Origin: Sphingobacterium deserti | GTDB taxonomy: Bacteria > Bacteroidota > Bacteroidia > Sphingobacteriales > Sphingobacteriaceae | Assembly (NCBI RefSeq): GCF_000757725.1 | Contig: NZ_JJMU01000048.1 | Coordinates: forward strand, 37,824-101,823 | Direction of reading: 5' to 3' | Length of the DNA: 64,000 bases | Notes under the pieces: generated by a model | What the model was told of the DNA's origin: nothing | Database searches by the model: none | What the model saw: only the letters and a program-made list of their open reading frames with translations | Position numbers and translations under genes: made by a program | In this document: one piece after another, positions 27,797 to 36,935 of the stretch | Numbering within the stretch: position 1 is the stretch's first letter | How the letters are laid out: the number at the start of each line of letters is the position of its first letter

Positions 27797-29318
27797 TTCC
27801 GGTCATTTCTGTAGGAATATTAGCGCCCAATAGGCGTAATACAGTTGGCGCTATATCGCCAAGTTTACCATCTTTAATGTGTTTGTAGGTGTTGTCTATC
27901 AACACACAAGGCACAAGGTTTGTTGTATGCGCGGTATTGGGGGTTCCATCGTCATTGACCATAAACTCAGAGTTGCCGTGGTCAGCAAGGATAATAAACG
28001 AATACCCGTTTTGCAAACCAACTTCTACAACTTTTTTGGTGCAGCTGTCAACGGTTTCTACAGCCTTCACTACCGCCTCAAATACCCCTGTATGCCCAAC
28101 CATGTCTGGATTTGCGAAATTTAAGCATATAAAGTCTGGCTTATTCTCCTCTATATCTTTACAAATAGCTTCTGTGATGCCATAGGCACTCATCTCGGGT
28201 TGTAAATCGTAGGTGGCGACCTTTGGCGAGGGGATTAATAAACGTCTTTCGCCAGGGAATTCATCCTCCTGTCCGCCCGAGAAGAAAAAGGTTACATGCG
28301 GATATTTTTCTGTCTCGGCGATGCGTACCTGAGTTTTATGCTGATCGCTCAAAGTTTCGCCCAAGGTATTGGTTAAATTATCTTTTTGGAAAACGACATT
28401 GACATTTTTGAAGGTATCATCGTAAGCGGTCATCGTCACATAATGCAAAGATAACGGCGTCATGTCGTATTGCGGGAAAGCTTCCTGCGTCAACGCGATT
28501 GTAATTTCGCGACCGCGATCTGTCCGAAAATTGAAACAGAAGACAACATCACCTTCCTCCACCTTCGCTACCGGGTTTCCACCTGCATCTTGCAGCACGA
28601 TAGGCTTTATAAACTCATCCGTCACACCTTCTTTGTAAGATTCTTCGATGGCTTGCTGTAAGTTGCTTGTCGGTGTTCCAATAGCTTTCGTTAATAAATC
28701 GTAAGCTTCCTTTACGCGTTCCCATCTATTATCCCTATCCATAGCATAATAGCGCCCTATTGCGCTCGCGATCTGACCAGTAGAGTGAGCCAAATGCGCT
28801 TCAAGATCTTTCACATAGCCCAATCCACCATTTGGATCGGTATCGCGACCGTCCATAAAAGCGTGAATGAATACCTGTTCACTTGTTAAATTTGCGTGTT
28901 TTGCGGCGTCACACAATGCTTTCAAATGCGTGATGTGTGCATGAACACCTCCATCAGAAAGCAGGCCTATGAAATGAACCTTCTTATTATTTGTCTTCGC
29001 GTAACTAAAGGCCTGCTGAATCACGGGATTTACGTCAAACTCCCCATCAGCGGCTGCTTTATTTATGCGTCCCAACTCTTGGTATACAACACGTCCAGCG
29101 CCGAGATTCATATGCCCAACTTCAGAATTTCCCATCTGTCCGATAGGAAGACCAACTGCTTCGCCAGATGCTTCGACTTTCGAGTGCGGATAAGCACTTA
29201 ATAAGTGATCTAAAAACGGGGTGTTGGCTGCGCGAACCGCATTTGAACTATCATCTTTGCCATATCCTAAACCATCTAGGATTAATAGCGCTACTCGTTT
29301 GTTTTCTGAATTACTCAC
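27783..29318 (-). CDS. gpmI: 2,3-bisphosphoglycerate-independent phosphoglycerate mutase
   Basis: About 511 residues; interconverts 3- and 2-phosphoglycerate in glycolysis and gluconeogenesis without a bisphosphate cofactor. The alkaline-phosphatase-superfamily metal site starts at LLILDGLGYGKDD. The phosphoserine nucleophile is in GQMGNSEVGHMNLGAG, and downstream metal ligands are in FANPDMVGHTG and ILADHGNSE. No ATG is usable: the frame offers TTG at 29324 and GTG at 29318 before VALLILDG. A TATATTTG promoter box at 29322-29329 overlaps the TTG, so GTG at 29318 is preferred, implying a nearly leaderless transcript. Length agrees with the family (about 510). A lipoprotein gene overlaps its 3' end. 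Confidence 0.93.
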   Translation of the reverse strand: MSNSENKRVALLILDGLGYGKDDSSNAVRAANTPFLDHLLSAYPHSKVEASGEAVGLPIGQMGNSEVGHMNLGAGRVVYQELGRINKAAADGEFDVNPVIQQAFSYAKTNNKKVHFIGLLSDGGVHAHITHLKALCDAAKHANLTSEQVFIHAFMDGRDTDPNGGLGYVKDLEAHLAHSTGQIASAIGRYYAMDRDNRWERVKEAYDLLTKAIGTPTSNLQQAIEESYKEGVTDEFIKPIVLQDAGGNPVAKVEEGDVVFCFNFRTDRGREITIALTQEAFPQYDMTPLSLHYVTMTAYDDTFKNVNVVFQKDNLTNTLGETLSDQHKTQVRIAETEKYPHVTFFFSGGQEDEFPGERRLLIPSPKVATYDLQPEMSAYGITEAICKDIEENKPDFICLNFANPDMVGHTGVFEAVVKAVETVDSCTKKVVEVGLQNGYSFIILADHGNSEFMVNDDGTPNTAHTTNLVPCVLIDNTYKHIKDGKLGDIAPTVLRLLGANIPTEMTGNVLV

Positions 29319-29321
29319 ACA

Positions 29322-29329
29322 CAAATATA
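29322..29329 (-). promoter_or_regulatory. -7 promoter box TATATTTG before gpmI
   Basis: On the minus strand TATATTTG matches TAnnTTTG. It ends 4 bases before the GTG start at 29318. The -33 element is not clear. Confidence 0.4.
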
Positions 29330-29480
29330 TCCATTTATGGAAAAGAATCTAAATTTCAATGCGTTATTTGTGTAAAAATACGCGCTAGTTGTCGATTGGA
29401 TTGGCATAATTTTCGCACTATAGCTCTTGAAACGAAACGATAATAAATTAAATGAATGTAAAAGCGGATTAGTAAGGAAG

Positions 29481-29879
29481 ATGATGAGGAGAACTTTAGC
29501 AATTCTTTTGTGTTGTATGTCGTTGTTTATCCAGGTGTCTATTGCACAGACCGGGGAGTTTGACGCGGTTGTGGAAGAGATCTCATCATCACTGAAAGTT
29601 GGTAATGCGAAAAAATTAAGCAATGTTTTTTCTAATAACCTGACGCTTTCCGTAAAAAAGGATGACGGTACATACAGCAAGTTTCAGGCAGAGCTATTGC
29701 TAGAAGACTTTTTCAGATCCAATAAAGTTGAACAGCTTAAACGGCTACAATGCGTCAATAATGCACCAAATTCCTATATCGTTTTCTCCCTCAAAACAGC
29801 CAAGTCGACCTATCGTGTGTTTATTAAACTTTCCAGTGTTAACAAGCGATTTCAGGTCGTAGAGCTGCGTATCGAATAG
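29481..29879 (+). CDS. DUF4783-domain exported protein
   Basis: A 132-residue protein starting at ATG 29481, preceded by purine-rich AAGGAAG. An upstream in-frame start at 29427 adds non-signal residues and is rejected. A signal peptide (MMRRTLAILLCCMSLFIQ, ending SIAQ) precedes a small alpha+beta domain. The sequence AKKLSNVFSNNLTLSVKK, then FQAELLLEDFFRSN and a C-terminal RVFIKLSSVNKRFQV, matches the DUF4783 family, an NTF2-like fold found throughout Bacteroidota. To my knowledge no function is established. In many relatives the gene sits immediately before nadC, as here, which supports the call. nadC follows after 82 bases. Confidence 0.85.
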   Translation: MMRRTLAILLCCMSLFIQVSIAQTGEFDAVVEEISSSLKVGNAKKLSNVFSNNLTLSVKKDDGTYSKFQAELLLEDFFRSNKVEQLKRLQCVNNAPNSYIVFSLKTAKSTYRVFIKLSSVNKRFQVVELRIE

Positions 29880-29961
29880 GTGTAGTGAAGTAAAAAATAG
29901 CTTATAATTTTATAATAAAATTTATTTTGAGCATCTTCGCTTAAATAATTACATAGGATAC

Positions 29962-30816
29962 ATGGCAGTTGAGTTGGATAAACTTAAGAAATTTGTTGAG
30001 TTGGCGTTGGAAGAAGACGTTAAAGAGGGTGATCACACGTCATTGTCAACCATATCAGAACAAGCGAAAGGGAGTGCCAAGCTGTTGGTGAAAGATTCAG
30101 GAATCTTAGCAGGAGTGAAGGTGGCTGAGGATATTTTTCGTCTGATAGATCCGACCTTGTCAATAGATGTACAACTTCATGATGGAGCTGAAATCCAGCC
30201 GGGTGATATTGCATTTTATGTCAAAGGAAGTATTCATAGTATTTTGAAAGCAGAGAGGTTAGTGTTGAACGTTATGCAGCGTATGTCTGGCATAGCGACA
30301 CGCACTAAACAATATAGCGCGCAATTAAACGGTACACATGCTAAGGTGCTCGATACCAGAAAGACGACGCCGCTTTTGCGCTTTTTGGAGAAGGAAGCTG
30401 TATTGATCGGCGGAGGTGCTAACCATCGCTTTGGCCTTTACGATATGATTCTTATTAAAGATAATCATGTTGACTACGCGGGCGGTATAAGCCAAGCGGT
30501 ACAGCAGGCGCAAGCTTACCGTACCGAAAAAAAACTGGATGTGGCTATTGAGATTGAGGTACGTAACTTTGCTGAGCTTGAGGAAGTCTTGGCAAACGAA
30601 GCGGTGGATAGGGTGATGTTTGATAATTTTACGCCGGAACAGGTGCATGAAGCAGTTGAATTAGTGAATGGACGATTAGTGACGGAAGCATCCGGTGGAA
30701 TCACGCTGGAGACAATCGGCGATTATGGTCGCGCCGGTGTTGACTATATATCAGTCGGAGCGCTAACACATTCCGTTAAAAGCTTAGATTTAAGCTTAAA
30801 AGCTACGGTTCTATAA
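29962..30816 (+). CDS. nadC: Nicotinate-nucleotide pyrophosphorylase (carboxylating), quinolinate phosphoribosyltransferase
   Basis: A 284-residue enzyme that joins quinolinate and PRPP to make nicotinate mononucleotide, CO2 and pyrophosphate, the last committed step of de novo NAD synthesis. Family motifs are intact: LDTRKTTPLLRFLEKEAV for quinolinate and phosphate binding, HRFGLYDMILIKDNH, and the C-terminal barrel segments VMFDNFTPEQ and EASGGITLETI. Length is normal for NadC. It sits between the DUF4783 gene and plsY. Other NAD biosynthesis genes are not in the window. The ATG at 29962 gives the typical N-terminus, with FVELALEEDVKEGDHTS soon after. Confidence 0.97.
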   Translation: MAVELDKLKKFVELALEEDVKEGDHTSLSTISEQAKGSAKLLVKDSGILAGVKVAEDIFRLIDPTLSIDVQLHDGAEIQPGDIAFYVKGSIHSILKAERLVLNVMQRMSGIATRTKQYSAQLNGTHAKVLDTRKTTPLLRFLEKEAVLIGGGANHRFGLYDMILIKDNHVDYAGGISQAVQQAQAYRTEKKLDVAIEIEVRNFAELEEVLANEAVDRVMFDNFTPEQVHEAVELVNGRLVTEASGGITLETIGDYGRAGVDYISVGALTHSVKSLDLSLKATVL

Positions 30817-30842
30817 TTGATATTCAGAAGGTATAAACATAT

Positions 30843-31490
30843 ATGATTTCAATATATTTAGTGGGGATAGTCATATTAGCTTATCTTTTTGGATCGATCC
30901 CTTCGGCGGTTTGGTTTGGCGGGGCTTTCTACGGTGTTGACGTAAGAGAATATGGCAGTGGTAATGCTGGCGCGACTAATACTTTCCGGGTTCTGGGCAA
31001 AAAAGCTGGATCCATTGTGATGTTCGTCGATATCTTAAAAGGCTGGACTGCAACAAACCTTCCACACTTACTCGATTCTACGATCGTTGGCATTCCAAAT
31101 TCCGTACAATTCGTGAATTTCCAACTTGCCTTAGGTGTTATCGCTGTGCTGGGGCACCTCTTTCCGATTTTCGCCGGCTTTAGGGGCGGGAAAGGCGTGG
31201 CTACGCTTTTTGGGATGGTGATTGCCATACATCCGCCGGCGGCGCTATGCTGTGTCAGTGTCTTTATACTTACGCTGTTAATCACCCACTACGTTTCCTT
31301 AGGCTCTATACTCGCCGGTTTTACGTTTCCATTTACTGTTGCCTTTATCTTTCACACCTCGGTACCCGCCGTGGTGTTATACGGTATTGCGATCTGCGCA
31401 TTGATTCTCGTCACCCATCAGAAGAACATCGAACGGTTGCTAAAAGGGCATGAGTCTAAAATTTATTTGTTCAAGAAAAGGAAGGGATAA
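30843..31490 (+). CDS. plsY: Glycerol-3-phosphate acyltransferase PlsY
   Basis: A 215-residue inner-membrane protein with five to six predicted helices that transfers acyl groups from acyl-phosphate to glycerol-3-phosphate, the first acylation of phospholipid synthesis. The three PlsY signature loops are visible: FGSIPSAVWFGGAFYGVDVR with GSGNAGATNTFR (motif 1), GHLFPIFAGFRGGKGVAT (motif 2), and the C-terminal THQKNIERLLKGHE (motif 3). Length agrees with the family (about 200-220). It begins 26 bases after nadC and probably shares its transcript. No soluble PlsX partner gene is nearby. Confidence 0.96.
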   Translation: MISIYLVGIVILAYLFGSIPSAVWFGGAFYGVDVREYGSGNAGATNTFRVLGKKAGSIVMFVDILKGWTATNLPHLLDSTIVGIPNSVQFVNFQLALGVIAVLGHLFPIFAGFRGGKGVATLFGMVIAIHPPAALCCVSVFILTLLITHYVSLGSILAGFTFPFTVAFIFHTSVPAVVLYGIAICALILVTHQKNIERLLKGHESKIYLFKKRKG

Positions 31491-31537
31491 GCGTTTAGGC
31501 ATAGGATTTGCAACGAATTGCGAAAAGCAATTTAACC

Positions 31538-32341
31538 ATGAAAAAGATTTTTAGATATACGACGTTGGCGTTGTTAGCGGCTACATTAGCGTCTTGTTCA
31601 ACGGTACCAGTTTCTGGGCGTCGGCAGCTTTCATTAGTAAGTGACGATCAGATTCAACAACAGGCTTCTACCGCTTACAAAGAATTTTTAAATTCTTCAT
31701 CTACTAAAGTAATCACCGGTACCTCAAATGCTGCGCAGGTAAAGAATGTGGGGAACAAAATAGCAGCAGCCGTAAACCAATATTTGTCATCTCAAGGATT
31801 GGCACAGCAATTTAATTTCAATTGGGAGTTCAATTTGGTCGAAAGTTCTGATGTAAACGCGTGGTGTATGCCGGGTGGTAAAGTCGCTGTGTACACAGGT
31901 ATTTTGCCATTCACAGCTAACGAAGCTGGTCTGGCGACGGTTATGGGGCACGAGATTGCGCACGCAATTGCACGCCATTCTATGGAGCAAATGTCAAATC
32001 AGTATGCCGTGCAAGTAGGGGCACAGGTGCTTGGGGTAGCTACTTCAGGAAAAAACACGTTGATTCGAGGACTTGTCAACAATGCCTACGGAATAGGTGG
32101 ACAGTTGGCCATGCTGAAATATTCACGTAGTAATGAGTCTGAAGCCGATCAATTGGGCTTGGTATTTATGGCAATGGCCGGATACAATCCGGAAAGTGCA
32201 GTAGCTTTTTGGGAACGTATGGCTTCCGCAAAAGCTGCAAGCTCGACACCAGAATTTTTGAGTACACACCCGAGCGATGCACGCCGTATTAACGATATTC
32301 AGAAATTGATTCCACAAGCTATGCAGTACTATAAAAAGTAA
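31538..32341 (+). CDS. M48-family metallopeptidase lipoprotein
   Basis: A 267-residue zinc protease starting at ATG 31538 (MKKIFRYTTLALLAATLASC). The signal ends at Cys20, so it is likely a lipoprotein. The zinc site HEIAH gives His138, Glu139 and His142, with the third ligand Glu202 in NESEADQLGL, the typical layout of the M48 (HtpX/BepA/LoiP-like) group. Periplasmic members act in outer-membrane quality control. The C-terminal STHPSDARRINDIQKL motif is also family-typical. A promoter-proximal start at 31508 is rejected because it would put residues before the signal. It is followed by a strong hairpin terminator. Confidence 0.93.
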   Translation: MKKIFRYTTLALLAATLASCSTVPVSGRRQLSLVSDDQIQQQASTAYKEFLNSSSTKVITGTSNAAQVKNVGNKIAAAVNQYLSSQGLAQQFNFNWEFNLVESSDVNAWCMPGGKVAVYTGILPFTANEAGLATVMGHEIAHAIARHSMEQMSNQYAVQVGAQVLGVATSGKNTLIRGLVNNAYGIGGQLAMLKYSRSNESEADQLGLVFMAMAGYNPESAVAFWERMASAKAASSTPEFLSTHPSDARRINDIQKLIPQAMQYYKK

Positions 32342-32359
32342 TAAAAACTGCTCGTATAA

Positions 32360-32395
32360 AAAAGTCGAAAGCACATCGATGCTTCCGACTTTTTT
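32360..32395 (+). terminator. Terminator after the M48 protease gene (bidirectional)
   Basis: A 14-bp stem with one mismatch (32360-32373 with 32380-32393, core AAGTCG/CGACTT, loop CATCGA) flanked by A- and T-runs. It sits between convergent genes and can serve both strands. Confidence 0.85.
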
Positions 32396-32429
32396 ATATC
32401 CTCATTTCAAGATCTTGGAGCATATGTTG

Positions 32430-34106
32430 TTATCTCACCTCGTCTTTACGTTTAGTAAAATACGCTTCTATTTCTACTTTTGAAAAAGCATTCAAACAAC
32501 GTGGGGCGGAAAGACCTCCTTTTCGCGCTGCGTAAATACCGTATTGCATATCCAATAAACCTTCTGTACGGTGCGCATCGGGATTAACAGATAACAAGAC
32601 TCCTTGCTCTAGAGCATACTGCTGCCAACGCCAGTCTAAATCCAGCCGAAGCGGGTTAGCATTGACTTCGATAATTACCCCATTTTGTGCGCAAGCATCA
32701 ATTACTTTTTTAAAGTCTAGAGGATAACCCGCTCTGCTTAGCAACAACCGTCCAGTGGGATGGCCAAGAATAGTGGTGTAAGGGTTTTCTATCGCTTTGA
32801 TAAGACGTTGGGTAGCTTTCTCTTCGTCCATGCGAAGGTTACTGTGCACGGAGGCTACAACAAAATCAAATTGTCGCAAGACATCATCCGGATAGTCCAG
32901 CGATCCGTCGCTTAGAATATCTGATTCAATACCTTTAAAAATTTTAAAAGGTGCCAACTTCTCGTTGAGCAAATCAATTTCCTTCCATTGTTCTGCTACC
33001 CGCTCGATACTAAGCCCATTCGCATAAACGGCAGTTTTTGAGTGGTCGCAGATCCCGAGATACTCCAACCCAAGTTCATCCTTACAGTAGTTGGCCATTT
33101 GCGCTAGCGTATGAACGCCGTCGCTATACGTCGAGTGGTTGTGCAATGTACCTTTGAGGTCACTAAAGGTGATAAGTTTTGGAAGTTTATTATCCTTCGC
33201 CCAGTTTATCTCTTCCAATCCTTCGCGAAGCTCGGGCTCAATATAAGCTAAGCCCAACGCTTGGTAGATTTCGGTTTCAGTATTGCCATTTGGCAACGGA
33301 TCTTGTATTTCCTTTAGCTGCTGCAGATGCGCTTCGTTTCCAGTTGTTAACAAAAGTTCGGTTGCAAAATCGTTGGTCGATGTAAACAGCAACTGATATT
33401 TGATAGCATAAGCGTCCGTAAATTGTAGAGACGCATCAAATTGTTCGAATAGGGTATAGGTTTCGTCATCCGCTAGCAGAGCCGCTACCTCTGCCACTGG
33501 CGCAGTGGTCAATATATCAATACTGGAAATAATTTCGCATTTACGACGAAATTCTCCTGTAAAGGCATGTATTCCATCAGGGAAAGCTGTAGTTAAAAGT
33601 TGCATAAAAGGGGTAGCAGCTTTCTCAGCCTTTGCATAGAGAAAAAGCCCTTGCGCTGCATTTGCAAATTCAATCGCCTTTCTAATTTCTTCTTGTGTTT
33701 TTAAACCGAAACCCTTCGCTTCCACCAATCTGTTTTCATTGCAAGCGTACAGCAGTTCGCCCACAGTCTCAATGCCCAGATCATTCCAAATAATCTGTAT
33801 TTTCTTCGGCCCTAATCCTTTTATAGAAAGCATCTCCATAACGCCGGTAGGGGTTTTGGAGATGAGTGCATCAAGTTCAGCGAAAGAACCGGTGTGGATC
33901 AATGATAATACTTTATCGGCCGTGCTTTTTCCAATGCCGGGCTGCTCACTAAGTTGTTCTAAGGTAGCATTCACTGCGGGGAAAGGAAGCTTATCAATTT
34001 TGAATGAAGCAGCGGCCATCGCTTTCGTTCGAAAAGGGTTTTCGTTAAACAGCTCCATCAATTGGCTGCACAACTTAAATGCTTTGGCTATTGCTTTATT
34101 TTCCAT
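32430..34106 (-). CDS. PolX-like protein: HhH plus degenerate polymerase domain plus PHP domain
   Basis: A 558-residue protein with the layout of bacterial PolX. Residues 40-145 carry helix-hairpin-helix units (LSEQPGIGKSTADKVLSL, IKGLGPKKIQIIW). A polymerase-beta-like palm lies at about 150-265, and a PHP phosphoesterase at about 318-558, with LHNHSTYSDG (His322, His324), VASVHSN and VNPDAHRTEG. The metal-binding acidic pair of the palm, usually DxD, reads S195-I196-D197 in FRRKCEIISSIDIL, and the third catalytic Asp aligns by eye with Lys236. Polymerization is therefore doubtful, while the PHP nuclease motifs look complete. Start ATG 34106 lies 5 bases after the NDH-2 stop, so they form an operon. 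Confidence 0.85.
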   Translation of the reverse strand: MENKAIAKAFKLCSQLMELFNENPFRTKAMAAASFKIDKLPFPAVNATLEQLSEQPGIGKSTADKVLSLIHTGSFAELDALISKTPTGVMEMLSIKGLGPKKIQIIWNDLGIETVGELLYACNENRLVEAKGFGLKTQEEIRKAIEFANAAQGLFLYAKAEKAATPFMQLLTTAFPDGIHAFTGEFRRKCEIISSIDILTTAPVAEVAALLADDETYTLFEQFDASLQFTDAYAIKYQLLFTSTNDFATELLLTTGNEAHLQQLKEIQDPLPNGNTETEIYQALGLAYIEPELREGLEEINWAKDNKLPKLITFSDLKGTLHNHSTYSDGVHTLAQMANYCKDELGLEYLGICDHSKTAVYANGLSIERVAEQWKEIDLLNEKLAPFKIFKGIESDILSDGSLDYPDDVLRQFDFVVASVHSNLRMDEEKATQRLIKAIENPYTTILGHPTGRLLLSRAGYPLDFKKVIDACAQNGVIIEVNANPLRLDLDWRWQQYALEQGVLLSVNPDAHRTEGLLDMQYGIYAARKGGLSAPRCLNAFSKVEIEAYFTKRKDEVR

Positions 34107-34111
34107 GGGTA

Positions 34112-35425
34112 TTAATCTTGATATGCTAGCTCTTCTCCTTTTTTAGATTCTGGTCGCTCCGCTTTATTGATGATAAGGCGAATGCCGCTATTCTTGGTAA
34201 AGAACTTTATTGTCCAGTTTACAAAGGTGACCAATTTATTGCGGAAACCAAAAATAGAAAGTAAATGTACAAACATCCAAGTCATCCAGGCTAAAAACCC
34301 TTTCATGTGAAAGTTCCCCATATCAACAACAGCACGATTTCTACCTATAGTTGCCATGGATCCTTTGTCGAAATAGCTGAAGTCTGCAGAATTTTGCCCA
34401 TTCATACTATTCAAAATATGCTTGCTTACGTATTTCCCCTGCTGCTGTGCTGCCGGCGCAACACCAGGCAAGCCACGAGGTGTTTGCTCCGTGATCATAG
34501 CTGCCACATCGCCAATTGCGTAAACTCCCTCCATGCCTTCAATACGACATTGGCCATCTGTCTTAATGCGATTTCCGCGCTGTATAATTTCTGGATGAAT
34601 GCCCTCCGGAAATTGACCCATTACTCCTGCGCCCCAAATAACGGTTTTCGTAGGGATGCTTTCCCCATTGGAAAGTGTGATCGTATTGCCGTCATAACCG
34701 GTTACCTGTGTGTTCAGCATCACTTTAACACCCAGCTCGTTTAGGTACCGTTCAGCATCTCTCGACGACTTTTCTGAAAGTGCACCCAATATTTTACCCA
34801 TACCTTCGACCAGATACACCGTCATTTCGTTTTTAGAAAGCTCCGGATAATCTTTCTTGAGCATATGCAATTGTATTTCTGCAATAGCGCCGGAGAGTTC
34901 AACCCCGGTAGGCCCACCGCCTACCACAACAAAGTTAAGAAAACGCTCACGGTCGTGGGCGTTCTTCCGCAACACCGCTTCCTCGAAATTTTGAAGTACA
35001 TAGCTACGTATATTTAGCGCCTCGTGGATGCTCTTCATTGGAAGCGCGTACTTCTCGACTTGCTTATTACCGAAGAAGTTCGACGTGGCACCTGTCGCGA
35101 TGATTAGGTAGTCGTAGTCGTAATCGCCAACTGAGGTTTTTACAATCTTTTGGTGGGAATCAATTTCCAACACATCGGCCATTCTGAATCTAAAATTTTG
35201 CTGCGATTTAAACATCTTACGGATGGGGAAAGAAATAGCATCCGCAGCCAGCGTACCCGTAGCAACTTGGTACATAAGCGGTTGGAACGTATGGAAGTTA
35301 TTTCTATCGATCAATAAAACTTCAACTTCCTTGTCCTTGAACTGTTTGGCCGCTTCAACGCCTCCAAAACCACCACCAATGATGATAACCCTCGGAAAAC
35401 TTCTTTCAGAACGATCTAATAACAT
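34112..35425 (-). CDS. Type II NADH:quinone oxidoreductase (NDH-2)
   Basis: A 437-residue monotopic flavoprotein that passes electrons from NADH to quinone without pumping protons. Two Rossmann folds are visible: the FAD site IIGGGFGGVEAAKQFK at the N-terminus and the NADH site VVVGGGPTGVELSGAIAE. A second FAD motif is GVYAIGDVAAM. The C-terminal third is hydrophobic with Trp-rich helices (GFLAWMTWMFVHLLSIFG), as expected for the membrane-attaching part of NDH-2. It is followed by the PolX-like gene after 5 bases. Start ATG 35425 begins MLLDRSERSFPRVIIIGGGF, an N-terminus usual in this phylum. Confidence 0.93.
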   Translation of the reverse strand: MLLDRSERSFPRVIIIGGGFGGVEAAKQFKDKEVEVLLIDRNNFHTFQPLMYQVATGTLAADAISFPIRKMFKSQQNFRFRMADVLEIDSHQKIVKTSVGDYDYDYLIIATGATSNFFGNKQVEKYALPMKSIHEALNIRSYVLQNFEEAVLRKNAHDRERFLNFVVVGGGPTGVELSGAIAEIQLHMLKKDYPELSKNEMTVYLVEGMGKILGALSEKSSRDAERYLNELGVKVMLNTQVTGYDGNTITLSNGESIPTKTVIWGAGVMGQFPEGIHPEIIQRGNRIKTDGQCRIEGMEGVYAIGDVAAMITEQTPRGLPGVAPAAQQQGKYVSKHILNSMNGQNSADFSYFDKGSMATIGRNRAVVDMGNFHMKGFLAWMTWMFVHLLSIFGFRNKLVTFVNWTIKFFTKNSGIRLIINKAERPESKKGEELAYQD

Positions 35426-35598
35426 AATAAACTAATTTTGTTCAAATACTGTGAGATAGGTAGCAAATATCTTAATAGTTTAGTTAGGATAACATTAACT
35501 TTTTCTCCTATTTGTGTAAACATGATGTTTACAGATCTATCTCTTCTCTTCCTGCAAAAATACAAAATCTTAGTGTGATTTGTACACTTTATGTGCGA

Positions 35599-35928
35599 TC
35601 ACTGTAGTGCCCCTTTAATCACAAGTTTAAGGCCTTGATTGTGGTTCCCTAAACGAAGCTGACACGCCAGTCTACTTTCATCATCAGCATCTGGAAGAGT
35701 GTCCAGCATATCCAGCTCTTGATCGGATGGTTCATGCAGCGCATCCAAGCCTTCGGTAATCTGCACATGGCAGGTGGCGCATAGGGCCATCCCGCCACAG
35801 GTCGCTAAAATATCATACTCCGACGCTTTCAAAATTTCCATCAGACTTAAATTGATATCAGTCGGGATTTCAATTTCCCGTACACTGCCATCCCTGTCTT
35901 CAATCGTGATACTAATTATATTTTCCAT
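35599..35928 (-). CDS. 2Fe-2S ferredoxin (adrenodoxin/putidaredoxin type)
   Basis: A 109-residue electron carrier with the cluster cysteines Cys44, Cys50, Cys53 and Cys89 (CGGMALCATC, then LACQ), spacing C-x5-C-x2-C-x35-C of vertebrate-type ferredoxins. The acidic interaction region DALHEPSDQELDMLDTLPDA is typical. It is encoded directly after the reductase gene with only 2 bases between stop and start, so the reductase is its likely electron donor. The final acceptor (an oxygenase, desaturase or Fe-S assembly step) is unknown; the acyl-ACP desaturase encoded next to the operon is a reasonable candidate by location only. Confidence 0.95.
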   Translation of the reverse strand: MENIISITIEDRDGSVREIEIPTDINLSLMEILKASEYDILATCGGMALCATCHVQITEGLDALHEPSDQELDMLDTLPDADDESRLACQLRLGNHNQGLKLVIKGALQ

Positions 35929-35930
35929 AC

Positions 35931-36935
35931 TTAAAAAGCATTAACACCATTTACGGTCGTGTATTTAAAACTTAGTTTCTGTTCGGGATATACATATTTG
36001 AATGCGCTTTGGCACATCAAAGCTGCCTCATGGTAGCCCGACAATATCAACTTCAGCTTTCCGGGGTAGGTATTGATGTCGCCAATGGCATAAATTCGCT
36101 CAATATTCGTAGAATAGTCGAATGTATCTACCGCAATTGCGTTCTTATCAATCGCTAATCCCCAATCCGCGATAGGCCCTAATTTTGGACTTAGGCCATA
36201 AAGCGGAATGAAGTCATGGGCAGGCACGACTATTTCTTCCTTCGCTTTGTTGTTAAGCCTTATCTGCTCTAACGTGGCGCCGCCCTCTAATGCCATTAAA
36301 TTATGAGACAGCAAGAGGTTTATTTTTCCCTGCTGTGCCAGCTGATACACTTTTTCTGCAGAGTCTGGGGCTCCACGGAAGGAATCGCTGCGGTGTACCA
36401 ACGTAACATGCTCGGCAACATCAGCTAAAAAGACCGTCCAATCAAGTGCAGAATCACCTCCGCCAGCAATCACGATGCTTCTATCACGAAATCGCTCTGG
36501 ATCCTTGACCATGTAATGCACATGTGATTTTTCAAATAGCGATAGATTAACTATTTCTGGTTTACGCGGTTCAAAGCAACCTAATCCTCCAGCTATCACC
36601 ACCACTTTGCAGTGAATTGCTGTGCCGTCTGATCCAGTAATGATATAGGTGCCATCAGCTTGCTTTTCTAAATGCTCAACACGTTCCCCCAAACTAAACG
36701 TAGGCTGAAAAGGAGCAATCTGCAACATTTGGTTATCAATCAATTCCTGCGCTTTTATGGTTGGATAGCCGGGTATATCGTAGATAGGCTTGTGCGGATA
36801 AATCTCTGAAAGCTGCCCCCCAACCTGTGGTAGCACATCAATCAAATGACAGCGCATCTTCAAAAGTCCGGCTTCGAAAACTGCAAATAACCCTACCGGC
36901 CCGGCGCCTACAATGCATATATCTGTTTGTATCAT
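35931..36935 (-). CDS. Thioredoxin-reductase-like ferredoxin-NAD(P)+ reductase
   Basis: A 334-residue flavoprotein of the TrxR-like FNR family. The FAD site is CIVGAGPVGLFAVFEA at the N-terminus, the NAD(P) site is IVIAGGGDSALDWTVFLA, and the C-terminal FAD segment is IYAIGDINTYPGKLKLILSG, a signature of this class. The CxxC redox pair of true thioredoxin reductase is absent, as expected for an FNR. It reduces ferredoxin with NADPH (or NADH). Its ATG overlaps the marR stop (ATGA), and the ferredoxin gene follows by 2 bases, giving a compact marR-reductase-ferredoxin operon. Confidence 0.93.
   Translation of the reverse strand: MIQTDICIVGAGPVGLFAVFEAGLLKMRCHLIDVLPQVGGQLSEIYPHKPIYDIPGYPTIKAQELIDNQMLQIAPFQPTFSLGERVEHLEKQADGTYIITGSDGTAIHCKVVVIAGGLGCFEPRKPEIVNLSLFEKSHVHYMVKDPERFRDRSIVIAGGGDSALDWTVFLADVAEHVTLVHRSDSFRGAPDSAEKVYQLAQQGKINLLLSHNLMALEGGATLEQIRLNNKAKEEIVVPAHDFIPLYGLSPKLGPIADWGLAIDKNAIAVDTFDYSTNIERIYAIGDINTYPGKLKLILSGYHEAALMCQSAFKYVYPEQKLSFKYTTVNGVNAF

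Noticed and set aside
29962..32341. nadC-plsY-M48 as a dedicated functional operon
   Set aside because: They share a direction and short gaps, but their pathways differ; co-transcription is possible, functional linkage is not supported.
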